Positions 28,501-41,100 of a stretch of DNA of 64,000 bases are shown here, piece by piece. Within the stretch, counting starts at the first letter, position 1; each line of letters starts with the position of its first letter. The notes under the pieces are model-generated. The model saw only the letters and a program-made list of their open reading frames with translations. It had not been told where the DNA came from and searched no databases. The translations under genes and the position numbers were made by a program. The stretch comes from Antennarius striatus (lineage: Eukaryota > Chordata > Actinopteri > Lophiiformes > Antennariidae): contig NC_090789.1 in the NCBI RefSeq assembly GCF_040054535.1, positions 6,676,697-6,740,696 on the forward strand, read 5' to 3'.

Positions 28501-31500
28501 CAGACATTTATGTGTGTGTTTGTCTATATTAGGAGATCCATCATGTTATTTAAGGACTTCAGTACCTCCCAGCTTTCACACACAGACATACAGATGTATA
28601 TCCTCACTGGTTGATTGTTACTGACTTTTGTGGTAAAGTTGTGCAGCTGAGGCAGGCTCTCCAGCCTGGTCAGGGCAGTGGGAAGCTGAGGGAATAAATG
28701 GTAGCGTGACTGTGAAGGACCGCTGAGCAGCCACATCGTGACCCCAGCAGACACACACCCAAGTCTGCGCACTGAGCTGCACTTGTTTCCCTGGCAGAGG
28801 CGGCGGAGACAAAAGACCAAGGAACTTCCCCAGACCTCCATTCAGGGTGTTTGGACAACTCGAAGGCCCTCACACTGCCCCAAGGGGTCTCTCAGCTGGC
28901 CTGCAGAATGAGAGTGACCAAGAAATAAGGCAAAGCAGTGAACTCTGAGCAATTAATAGGGGAAGTGTGTGTGTCTGCAAGTGTGTGCGCTGTGAACTAT
29001 GGGGTGATGGGGAATCTATGGCATCATTGTTACACAGAATTTTTAAAAGCCATTTGTCAGATAGTACAGTAGTTGCTCAGATTTCCAATTGCAATTGACC
29101 AACGGTAGTTTACTCTGAAGAAGTTGGAATGTCTCAATATCTTTTTTTACATATTAACTTTTAACATTAATAAATTGGTAAATCTTGTTTCTCTTTATTT
29201 AGGTTTGAGATAACCCATCCTCTTTACCGTCTCTTACGTAAATAGACATATGAATCCTGTTCAGCTCTGTTATTGTCGTTAAAGAGTTCAGGAAGCAGGC
29301 ATTAAAATCTAATGTAGTTCAAGTCAGCAGGCTTTCCAAGTTTTACAGACTATAATGACTCATGGTTTCTCCATTATTATTGGTTTTTGTTTGCTTGTTG
29401 GCCAATGAATGGTGGTTAATGATGCACCTCGACAAACCACAAAAAAACAAAGGTGAGACGTTTGTAATGGCCAGTGGGCAGGTTGTATTTCCAGCAAAGT
29501 TCATGAGCAAAACAGTGAATAATACCAACAGATACAGAAACAAGACCATCACCAAAGTCAGTCTTTTCCTATGGAAGTCTATCAGTGTTCATAGCTGTCT
29601 CTGTCTTGAAAGAAAAGGTTTTGTGATTTGGGATGCGGAAACTTCCATCAAGTATTGAAAGTGAGTCAAAATTGCTATCAAAAGATGTTTTTAGCAAACG
29701 GGGGAAACTGAGAGGAAAAAGGTTGAAGAGTAGCTACATGAACGAAACTTGGCCTCCCTGGATGACAAATTGTCCAGCAGTGGGACAGGACGGTTCAGCC
29801 AGCTGGTTGGCCCCATCGGTAGGTTGATTGATGGTGTTGATGTTCTAAATCGGCCGCCAACACACCGAGTACAGGAATCGTAATAGCGCGGCTTTAGATT
29901 GGCCCTTGAGATAGCAGGAAGTTGATGGGGGGAATGCAAGGAGGGGGGAACTGCAGGGGAAAAAGGACAAGTTCCCATGCATGCATACCAGGAAATGAGA
30001 TCTGAACTGCAGCTGCTCGTTTAAAGTACAAGACTCTACTGAGGTAAAGTTAGAAACATTAGCACGCTGTGTATGACTAACATGTGTAGGGGCTAGTAAA
30101 ACTCCCTTGTTCTCACTGCTTTAACGTCCAGTTACTGGTTGCTCCAATTGCATGTCAGGTGTGTGTCTTATCACCCAAGCATCTGATGCTAGTCATGTCT
30201 CAACAACATACAAGCAGGGGTCATCATCACACAAAATGTCCCGGTGGTCAAGGCCTGATCCTTATTGTCAGAAGAGATGTTCTCATGTCCACAGTTATCC
30301 AGCCAGGCCATCTACAAGACGAGGGCGGGACAGACGTATTTTTTTCCCCCACTAATTATACTGAATTAGTTTCAGACTCTTTGAATAACACACTATACCT
30401 TTGATCAAGAGTATTTCAGTTGGACATTCTGTGGGAGCTTCTCAGGTCTTGACACACAGAAAAGGGGAAACATGTGGCAGTTCCTGGTTTCGCTGGATTC
30501 ATTCCACCATCATCACAGAAGATAATGAGATTTCCCCCCAAAAATTCACTTTACTGAAGTAATTTTCGAGTCATTACTGCCAACAATGTTAATAGGACCT
30601 ACGCACCTGCTTAGAAAAGACCATTAGAGAGGATAACCCGGTCCTTCAACACAGAATTAGTTAATTCATCAAAATCAACAAATTTGTTCTCCAGCTAAAG
30701 TTCATCTCAACTCTATTGTTGCAGTTTCCCCCACACAAACATATCCACGTGTTTCTGTGTTTTCCCTCTGAGTGCACACTCCTCCAGTCCTTTTAACTGA
30801 GTGAAGAGATAATAATAAGTTTAAAATTGTGTAACTCTGAGTTGAAGGGTTCAATGAAGCACTCCCTTTCCATTATGTGACGATCCACAGCTTCAGAATA
30901 AGCTTAGTGAATCTCCTACATAGCAGGTATTATAACCAGTAACACTGCATACTATACACAGCAGCATTAGAAGGAGGTTAGCCCTTAGCACGAATGAAAA
31001 AAAAAGATTTGTATGGAAAAAAAGTACAACCACAAGACGGGTGTAATGTCGGATAAATTGACAGTTATAGGCTTAAAATCTGACATCAATGAGATTTAAT
31101 TCTTAAGATTCACATATTATCACGGACCTGTCCATCTGTCAAATTAAAGTGAGCTATCATCTACATAAAGGCATTTATAACACTGCATATTTTTTTACTT
31201 GCAGGGTCCATTGCCATAATCCAATTATGCACATGGTGAAATGTTTGTGATCCTGCTATTTTTTTGCTACTGAGTCTACTCAACAGACTTTGTAAAAGGC
31301 CACAGAACACAGAATAGTTCTGGTTGGCCAGCTGGGGGAAGATAATGGGTGAGAAGCCAACAGTGTCTGTGTGAGCGGTTGTTGAGCCAACCTCCTTCTG
31401 GCCTTGGGCCGCTTGCAATGGCGTCTATGAACCAGCCTCATTGTTTATAACCTCATGCATGCAGACATTGGCCTACACACAGACGCACACACACTCACAA

Positions 31501-33215
31501 CATAATGGCTACTCATGACTTCTTGCACAGCCATAAAGTGAATGCTTGGCACCAAGTACACACTCTAATTCAATATAACATAATTCTTAAAGAAATGTGT
31601 GAGTCCAGTGTTGAGCAAATTCATTGAAATTCTAAATGATTACTTGTCTCTTCTTACTCATTTAAAAAGCAAATATATCACATTGTAAATGACTCAGCAG
31701 CATAATTGAAGTTATTTTTCATTACTCTGCATAGTTAAGTTGGAAGTGTCTCCAAACTCCAAAGTCTTGAGAACCATACCTTACATTTTCGGCAATTACA
31801 TGTACACTTAGAAGTTACCAGATAAAGACACGAAGTTGTGCGCTGACCATAAAGAGTTAACTTAAGCTGAAGCTTCACATAACTCAACAAATACGACAAA
31901 GCCCAGGTGATTGATCAGTGTCGCTTTGCCAGTAGCTACTGTAGCTCGCCAGCTAGGATGAGATGTGATATAAGGAGAACTTTGTATTTTGTGTGTCAGC
32001 ATTGAACTCACACACTCTCTTGTTTACTTCCAGGGTTGCTCACCACAATGCACTGTAAAACCAGTATCTCTTACATCCATGTTTACCTGCTGTTATCTCC
32101 CTTTTCTACCTCCCCCTGATTTTGTCAGCACATTCTGTTTCCTCCAGTGCAGTTTCTCTAGGTATACCACTTTACCTCCATTCAGGGGCCTGATATGAAT
32201 ATGAATGCTAACAAAACTGACAACTGAAGTCCACATTTGAATTAACTTAACAAAATATTTATATTCAGAATAAGCTATTCTGACTCATCCTGACAGATCA
32301 AACATTGAGTGCAGTGGTAACGATAGTATTGTATATTTGTAGGATTGTGTAGAGAGGACATTCTACGCAGCTCAGCTTGTACAGCTTATACTTTGGCAAT
32401 TTAGGTTGAATCCTCACATTTAGTCTAAACCCCCACATTTAGATCTATAGGTGTAATAAATGTCTTAATTTGTCATTGTTTGATTTATTCATCTTATCAT
32501 TATTTAGGTTGATTCCCTCTAAACTTGCTGCCAATTTAACTGATGCAAGCAATTTCTGTATGTGTAAATGTATATATGTAATTTACTTTTCTGAAGAATA
32601 TTCATCCAATCCCCTTAAACCTTGGCATATGGGTTACTTGGGATCAACGACAGCACACCATTGAATTTGGTGAAATATTGCTATTTCTAAGGGGCCAAAA
32701 AAAGCATGAAGTTTGAAGTATCTCCTATGCTTGTTTCTTCAACCAGTGATACCACATGCCAAGAGAATGGGTCATTCCAAACAGGCAATGTAATAGTGGT
32801 TAATAAAGACAAATAATATGGCAGGACACGTGGCACTCTGTGGTAAAATCATAATTTTCCATTAAGTCAGCATCAGAGGAACTCTGGTTAACCAACACAT
32901 GAGGTCTGTCCTGAAAGTTTTGACCAACTTTGTTTCCCAGTTGAAGTTGCATAAAGATGCTGAGCTTAAACTTGCTTTTTGGAATAGAATCAACTAAAAA
33001 TGAGTCAGACTGGAGTAAGCCTGGATTTGTGATAGACTTAGTTTATAGAATGACCCCCAGTTGAGCATGCACAGTACAAACAAAAAAGGCATTTGTAAAA
33101 AATTATGACTCCATGCACCGTTCGTGACTACACAGAGTTCATCTGAATTCAGGTCATGAAGGAGGACTTGATGGATAATCACTGAGAAATATCTCTGTGG
33201 AATTAAGGAAAAATG
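25580..33215. other. gene desert, no gene seen; possible regulatory block 26,130-26,420
   Basis: No recognisable coding exon or RNA gene. Simple tracts include T/TTTA-rich sequence at 27,342-27,430. The block 26,130-26,420 is unique and balanced in composition, and could be conserved. Elsewhere sequence is AT-rich and featureless to inspection. Confidence 0.4.
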
Positions 33216-33219
33216 ATTT

Positions 33220-33396
33220 ATGCGAAGAAAGCCGTATGATGCAATTGATCTGGCTGTTGAAGTAGGAAGCAGAGCTGCTGTGTGTAAGTTTGGCGTCAAT
33301 GAATCGATAATGAGGCGTTGGAGACGGCAGCATTGTTTTACTGCTGTGTTACAACTGTTCGAAAAGAAAGACTTTCTGTACCATCTTTCAGTGTGA
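33220..33396 (+). pseudogene. remnant of a pogo-like transposase N-terminal DNA-binding domain
   Basis: An ATG-led frame of 58 codons reads MRRKPYDA, then IDLAVEVGSRAAVCKFGVNE and SIMRRWRRQ, before losing similarity and ending in TGA. This matches the Brinker/pogo-type helix-turn-helix start of fish transposases (pattern YDA-x-KL-x-G-N-R-AA-x-x-GV-x-E-x-x-x-RRWR). About five residues expected between YDA and IDLAV are absent. No DDE catalytic domain follows. It is a dead fragment, not a host gene, though short host Brinker-like domains exist. Confidence 0.55.
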
Positions 33397-33443
33397 CTAT
33401 GTCATGTTATAACCCCTTGACACCTGTTGCTTATAGATAGGTG

Positions 33444-33468
33444 CATATATATATATATATATATATAC
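33444..33468 (+). repeat. AT dinucleotide microsatellite
   Basis: About twelve AT units just beyond the transposase remnant. Confidence 0.9.
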
Positions 33469-33632
33469 ACACAAAGTTGTTGTAGTTGTTGTTGTTTTTA
33501 ATTTAGTTGATGTGGCTTATATTCCGGTGCTCTCAATAGTTCATGTAAATATATCATTACGAGAATATATTTAATAAAATGTATGCTTTCTGTTTTATTT
33601 TGACAACCCGCTCTTTCATGTTCGTCTGGAAC

Positions 33633-34057
33633 AGTCTATACGCACACATCCACACACACACACATGCCCACATCCACACACACACACACACCTACACACT
33701 GTCCTTGTTTTTTCTGAAGGCTTTGTGACCTCCTAGTGTATGATCCACTATCTGGACATGTGTGCATAGGGGTAATTTTCACCATTTCCCTCCAAATTAG
33801 GACACCCTCTGTTACATACACACACACACACGAATATACACAAACACACACACTGCTCACACGGGATTCTTGGATAATTTTGGTCACTTTTCACCCTTGG
33901 CAGACTACCGCTGTACAAATGACAGAGGCAGAGCAGGCCTTGCAGCTGTGTTTTCGAGACCTTACCCTCCTCTTAAGGGGTGCACATTCACACACATCTC
34001 AACACACACACACACACACACAGGCATGCACGCACACACACAACCCACACACACACA

Positions 34058-34092
<35 letters not shown>
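33633..34092. repeat. cluster of CA microsatellites
   Basis: CA-rich tracts at about 33,633-33,690, 33,819-33,855 and 33,984-34,090, separated by unique sequence. Open frames here are repeat-driven. Confidence 0.9.
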
Positions 34093-34379
34093 CCCTACTG
34101 GCACTACGATAGAAACAAAAAAATGTGGGTACCTTACTTTTATGTTTCGTGCGCTCGTGTGAGTGTATTCTTGATTGTCTCCTTCTCCTTTATCTCCGTC
34201 TCCCCATCTCTTTCTCCCTCCCTCCCTCCCTCTCCCATGCTTGTCCTCCTCCTCCTCCTCTCAGATCCTTCTTCCTCACCATGATTTCACAGACCTCCAC
34301 GTTCACCATTGTGCTGAGAAACAAAAAATAACGGAAACACAATCGCCTTGTCCTCGTCCTCATCTTAATAAGCAGCTCC

Positions 34380-34640
34380 AAGTTTGATAATTACACGTTC
34401 AGCCCACCGCATGAGTTTCTATGCAGTGTTCACATCAGGGAGAAAGCCATTGACTCCGCTGTTGAGGGGAGCCACTATTAGGAATGACTGACAGCTGTCC
34501 CCCTCCCCCTTTGGTTGTGGAGCCTGTAAAAGTGAGAACAGCGCTGATCAAGCCTGTCTCATCATACAGGAGTTTGTCCATGAACACCACCATGTAACAA
34601 TCGGAGCAGCCAGCAGACCACATACGTTGCGAGGCCCATA
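34380..34640. promoter_or_regulatory. possible conserved non-coding block
   Basis: Unique sequence with TGATAATTACACG at about 34,386 and balanced composition, unlike its simple-repeat neighbours. A weak candidate for an enhancer in the Dlx regulatory interval. Confidence 0.3.
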
Positions 34641-37434
34641 ATCCATTCCATAACCTATCACCATGTGCTGCTGATTAATGGGGTTTCTGCGGAGCAAGCG
34701 CTGAGGAGACGGCCAGACTGAGGGTTTTCTTCTGTGACGGAAGCCAATCTGTTTAGGATTAAGGAAATAACTGGTGTGGCTGACACTGAGACATCCAACA
34801 TGCAGGGAGAAGAGAAAAGAAGAAGAGCAAGGATAGAAAAAAGGAAGTGAATGTGTTGAAAGGCTTGATTGTGTTCTGGCAGGGGTCTGGTCATTGGTGA
34901 TTTTTTTAATCTATAAATTGTCAAGGGAAGCCAAAATCTGAGAGGCATCTGTGGTTGCTTAGCTCACTGAACCATGTTTAGAAAGTATCTCCACGCCTGC
35001 AAGAAACTATGTCATGTCAGTGTTATGCATTTATGTTTGAACTTCAGGTATGCGTAGATGAATCAGCCTTGGAGTGTCACTTTATCCAAGATCATCAAAA
35101 TAAAGGAAACAGTGTTCTCTCTTCTGTTTCCAGACTGTTTAAAACAGAGACATACCTTATCTATCTCCACCACACAGAGAAGCCTTCTTTTGTGAACCAA
35201 TGGCCCACTCGGCCATTATGATGGCAATCTTGATGATTAGAGAGCCGTGGAACAAACTGGGCTACCTGTTGCCATGATGTCATGTCTCGTCTAGAGCAAC
35301 TTTAAGATTTAAGACCATTAAAGAACCACACTGGATGCTGTTTGTGGAAAAATATCAATTAGCTGTTGGCAAAAAAAAAAAAAACAGTTTATGCTTTGGA
35401 TCTGTATTTTTGGCTTGACCATTAATAAGAGGCCCATATAAGTAGAGATGTTGATTTCTTTTTTTCTTTTTTTTAATGGGAGACCATCGTATAAGAAACA
35501 GCTGTTTCTTGAAGCCCCACTTCTGTATCCAGACTTGACGCAACCAATGATTAGTCTTGGATGAAAAGGATCAGCTCTTCAAGGCTTGGCTCTTGTGTTA
35601 GTGGTAGATGTCTGGGTTTGGATTCAACAGCACAATGCACCATTAATCTAAACGCACACACAGTTACAGCACCTGTTTTGGTGTGTGTGTGTTGCTTCTA
35701 GTGATGAACAAACAGAGAATTACTCAACTTCTTATGTCCTTACAGCTCTAAACCGAAGCAATTTATTGTTTTCAGCTCAACGTTTGTGTTTTCTGGCCCA
35801 GAACTATCTAGTTTCTGATACTTTCAGCAGAAATGCTTCAGCACTACCTACTCAACACTAAAAATGAAGCAAGGAAAAGCTAACAACCATTTAGTGAACA
35901 TATTCAGTAGCATAAGAGACAGAAATTTAAGGATTTAAACAACATAGAGCTGAAACACTGAACTAAACAGGAGGTGAACAATACAACATGCTAATGCTGC
36001 TCCGTTCCTCCTGGATCAGTAAATAGACAACCTCATACGAACATGCTCACCTTCCAGTTTGATAAAATGACAGAATGTCAGTGATGAAGGCATGATGTCC
36101 TTCCCCAGTAACCAGAAGGGAAAAAAAATTCTGCTCTGAACTGAGAAATACTTTTTTATAGCAGATATCATTTACGATCAGTTTTATGATTTGGAAAGAA
36201 AGAAGCTTACTCAGAAAGAAGATCATGACTGACAGAGACAATCAATAATATTCACCGCGTTCCTTTGTTTTTCCTGTTTCACACATGACCTGCTCAGACC
36301 TCTTCTGCCCTCTGTGATCACACATCTTCAACACCTCTGCAAACACAGCAGCACGCATCCATGTGTAAGGATGGACTAAAAAAATATGGAATGAATGAGT
36401 TATTTTTTAGTTACGACACCAATAGTTTGAGGTTATATGTTATTTGTTTTATCAAAATGTCATCTTTGGAACTTGATTAGATTTTACAGATGCTGATGTT
36501 GGGCCGAGGAAAAATTTATTAAACTTTGAAGTACACGAATGTGGATTCACTTTCTTTGACATTACAAGAAGGGGTCCTTTTCTTAAACATTACCAAAATC
36601 ATGAAAAGAAAAATAATTTGATAATCAAAATCAGGGATGGAATACTTGAGATTTGGGACGATCACCTCTATGAAAAAGAATCGATCTGGGAGGAATGTTC
36701 TAAGGGGGAGTTAATAGAAATGGTGCTGCCACCAGCATGTAGCTGAGATGATACAGTAATGACTTAAATATATCTGTGAAAAGTAATAATCTGTATCTAG
36801 ATGACAGATTTGGAAACGTCACCATGGAAAATCACATTCCTTCGGTTGCCTCATAAACCCTTTTGTCATGATCTTGCATCAGTCATGTGCATACAGCAGT
36901 GCTTCATTTGACATTGACATTACGTCGTAGCTTAACTCAACATCTTCACAGCAAGTCAGGAAATCCTGGACCTCATTAATGAAGACCTTTTCAGTTGATT
37001 TTCATCACCTGAGCATTTGCTTACTGCTGTTTAAACCTTCTAGTTGTAGGCTGAACACATAATACATCATTAATCATCATACATGCGTACAAAGGTTGGA
37101 TTAGGCTGTTGGTTACTACCACTTCTGCCGTCTCAGAGGGGGAACAACAATGCTGGGGTACATTAAAGATGTGTCGGGCCCACCTTGACCAAGCTGTGTA
37201 AAAAGGGTAATAAACTTCTCATTATCAGACGTGCTACCAGGGTCAAAGAATTGGGTGGTATTACTAACCTCCCATGAGGCATATGTGAGTCAAGCAAACT
37301 TGTCATGGCGACCTCAGACATGCTGTCTGTGTGCTTTCCAGTTCTTTCTGCTATCATTTTATTTGTCACTATACATTTTCTTCTCATCATTTCTATCACC
37401 ATCTGTTGTCTTATCCCGTCTCCTTGCATGAAGC

Positions 37435-37436
<2 letters not shown>
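34641..37436. other. gene desert, no gene seen
   Basis: AT-rich unique sequence. An A-run lies at 35,371-35,384. No recognised features. Confidence 0.5.

Positions 37437-37444
<8 letters not shown>

Positions 37445-37493
<49 letters not shown>
37445..37493 (+). repeat. CT dinucleotide microsatellite
   Basis: About 24 CT units. Open frames over it encode only Ser/Leu or Arg/Glu repeats. Confidence 0.95.
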
Positions 37494-37495
<2 letters not shown>

Positions 37496-37794
37496 GGAAG
37501 CATGTTCTTCTCATCCATGGCCTGGGGCTTCATACTCTCGAGTACTCCCACCAGAGATCCAGGCCTTCACTCTTAATGCAAATGCACAGCCACACTTGAG
37601 CTGAAAACCCGAAGAAACGCAGCCCTTGGAATATTTTTTTTTTCAAGACACTTCCACCCACACACACACACAAAGTAATACAGATACCTACGTATGCAAC
37701 TTGAACACTCAACAAAGCGTTCGCCTTTCCCTCCTTCGTCCTTCATCCTCCCTCTGATTGGTGTTATTTTTGGCTCAGGCTGGGACATATGTCA

Positions 37795-38140
37795 CTCAGG
37801 AGCGCATGTAGTGCCTGGTTAATTAGGGCTACCTCAAAGACGGCATAAAAACGGAGGGGATATTTATTAGGCTGCATTTTAGCCGCTTGTCACGAGTGCG
37901 TGTCAGTGTTGTAAAGCACAGTCTGCGTAAATGACTCAGAAAATGTTCGGTTGCTCACCATCACTACCCTGCTGCTTATGGAGGGATTGACATTTCAAGT
38001 TTCTTTAGTCCAATTCATAAATACGTCCCGCTGCTATGCACCACATTCGGCAGATGAAGCCCTCTCGCTGTAGTATTTATTTGTTATAATCAAGCAGACA
38101 GAGCGATGTTTGTCCCAGAGCGCTTGCTGTACATGACTCC
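37795..38140. promoter_or_regulatory. possible conserved non-coding block
   Basis: Unique block with GGTTAATTAGGGCTACC near 37,816, GATATTTATTAGGC near 37,858 and an E-box/AP-1-like AATGACTCAG at about 37,930. Composition suggests a developmental element. Not tested. Confidence 0.35.
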
Positions 38141-41100
38141 TCTGTAGCACACCAGAAGTGTCTGTGAATGTGTGATAATTTACGACAGCCATTTGGAGGT
38201 GGTTATGTAAAAGTAGACTTCTTTAATTTTGCACTGAGAGCTAATAAATCCCAGAGGTGTGTTGTAACAAAAATCTGTTATACCCAGTAGGTGTTGATAC
38301 ACACTTAGAAGTGAGAAGTCTAGTTTCATGTATGCTAAAAATCATACAATCCCACTTCACATATTTAGGTCTCCCAGTGGGTGTAGAGTGTGTGGTTGGC
38401 CACAGTATAGACTGACTTCCTGTTTACAATACAGGATGCACACACAGCAGAGGGGAAGACAGCATATTTCCCCAGTGGCATAATAGCTTTAATATGGAGA
38501 GTTTAATTAAAATGTAAAGTAGATTTATGGCACTTCTCATTTTCTATAGAACTCTTTCATCATGCCACACAATGAGAAATCTTTGAAACATTTGAAATCA
38601 AGTGAAGGACGGTAGTACGGTACGGTTGCAATGATACCAATTACATCTAGCAAGTTTTGAAATATGTTATTTGCTGTACCAAAGTGTATTGTTGTACATT
38701 TTGTCATGTCTGTTAAGGCTGGAACCTTAACATACATGAGCAAAGTTAGTTTGTGTTTGAATGGTTTCCAGAGGGGTTGCATTTGGCTATTGGGATATAT
38801 TATGTGTAAATTTGTGCATAGTTATGTATGCATGTACGATTAGAAAGCACTCAGAGAGAACAACCCAAAGCCGTTCGTCATCCAAATTTAAAAAATTAGG
38901 AGACTTTAAAAGTTGCCGAAATCAGAGCCTAGAATTATATGTTTGGTAAACTGTAATTTCCAAGTTTACTTACATGCACTTAGATGTGTTGCTACAGTAT
39001 TGCATATACAAAATACCAAGTTGTTGGCCATCACAACAAATGCTATTTTTCAGGCGTATCATTTTGTTTTCCAACTTCTTTACTGGAACGCAGTAAACTG
39101 GGGTTATGACATTTTTCCCAGCTCCAAGTTCTTCGGTAACTGTAATTCAGCCCTTGGAAAAAATATAATCAAAATGCATGTACAACATTTTTACATATCT
39201 TCCAGGCAAACAAAGGTAACTAACACTCTATGTGTTGTTATCCTCCCAGTACTACCTGCAAGTGACCAGCAGGGGATTAAAACCAATAATCCTTTGCCGT
39301 CATCTGCCTCCAGATAGAACAGATAACTTCTAATATTTTATTATTGATGATTGTTTTCTTTCCTTCTCAAGTGGAAATACAGTGAGAACTATAGCATATC
39401 CACATCTCCCAGACTCTTCAATGTGACATTGATGTAGTGTGCCACACATAAACTCTTTGTTTGTCCTTTTTCACCAAACACAAATACTATTGTCTTTGGA
39501 TATTTTTGGAGTATTTTGGCCACTTCACACCTGTCATTCGCATCTATCCCAGCCTGTCCATTCAGCAGTGTAAAGAGAGTCTGGCACTCAAATTCCCAAT
39601 GAATGCACAAATATGTGATTGTCTTATTTCTACAAAAGGCCAATTGACTAACATGTTTCCCATAAAGACTGATTCATGATCAGACACAGTGTTGGTCTCC
39701 CATCTGAACGTATCTGGCAGTAGACTGTAGTACTAAATTCATCATCATCTTCTTCAGAGTGTGAGCTGGGTGAGTTGAAGGTTCTGGTATCATGATTCTT
39801 GGCTTGGAAGAGATCGGGTTGTGGTTGGGAGTGAGGGCGCCAACAGGCACTGTGTGTTACCTCAGAGTGAGGGTCAATGGAGATGATTACACTTTAACAG
39901 CTTTTTAATGTTCATTAACACTTCTGTCTCCTCTCGGGCTTGGCATCAAATCCTGGCTACTTTATCCCACTAGCTGCCTTGAAGTCATACTTGACATTTA
40001 CCTGAAAACAATGTATGTTCTTGAAAGAAACCTACATCAAAAGGGAAAATAGAAATCCCCAAACTATATCATCAGAAGTCCCTGAATTCCACAATGTCTA
40101 GATATTAGCTATATTCCCTTGAGTCTCCATGAACATCAATTATGAGCGCAGAACAACTATAAATACTTTACAGCCATTATATTACACACTAAACACAATT
40201 CCTCATATATTAACTGAACGCAGAGCAGTCACTAAAATCTGATTTTGTTAGAGTACATTCAAGTTTTTTCCTTCATTTAAAGCTTCAAACAAAAACAAGC
40301 AATGCATCAGGCACAGATTTATTTGCTCATTTTACAAGCAAGTTACAAGCATTTGTTTTTAGTGAGATTAGAGGACAACATCAAACTTGCTGTGCAGAGT
40401 GTCGTTAGGCTCATGCAGGGACTGTTAGCACAGTGCTGTCGTAATAGACTTACAAATAGGTATTTTCCACCTCATGAGCATGAATATATGGGATTATGGT
40501 GAGAGCAGCATGATCGCCTACTGGAATTAAATATAGCTCTATTACACTATTTACAATTATGACTCTGTCTCATAGTTTTATGAGCCACCATTCAGTAATT
40601 TTTTTTCTACTTTTCTCTGTTCCACTTTAACTTCATACCTCCTTGGCTCTGGTAATTTAACTTAAATCATTTAGCGATGGCCACATGCTTCACTGCAGAA
40701 ACATTAGAAAGATGGAAATAAAGCTTTATGCTGCGGTCACTAACTCTAACAAGGAGTTGTTGAAATGGAAGACATCATTTCTGGTTGATGTGTGACGTTT
40801 ATAAATATGATTCTTCTTTTTCCTTCATTTGACAGCCGTGGCTGTTTTTTCTACTGGTATGATTTGGCCGTCACAGTTTGGTTTTAGGGTGAAAATGAGG
40901 CAAGAAAATTCTGTCGGAGCCTATAAAATCAACAATAAGAGCTGACTGGGTGGCAGATTGCCAAACATAATTTAGTTGGTGTTTTTTTCTACTCTCAAAT
41001 CACCAAATTTATCATGGGGTTAAAAGAAAATGGTCATTTCTCGTCTAAGTCCTTTAGTTTTATACGAATTGTTCTCTGGTTGTTTGTCCACAATATATCT

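Noticed and set aside
32908..33200. Possible mariner-like sequence before the pogo remnant (GGTCTGTCCTGAAAG)
   Set aside because: Only one short phrase resembles a mariner end; no inverted partner or transposase signature was found.
33736..34284. 182-codon plus-strand open frame
   Set aside because: Driven by CA repeats and CT-rich sequence; no domain.
35590..35640. tRNA-like A-box and B-box resemblance
   Set aside because: The B-box does not fit and no cloverleaf could be drawn by eye.
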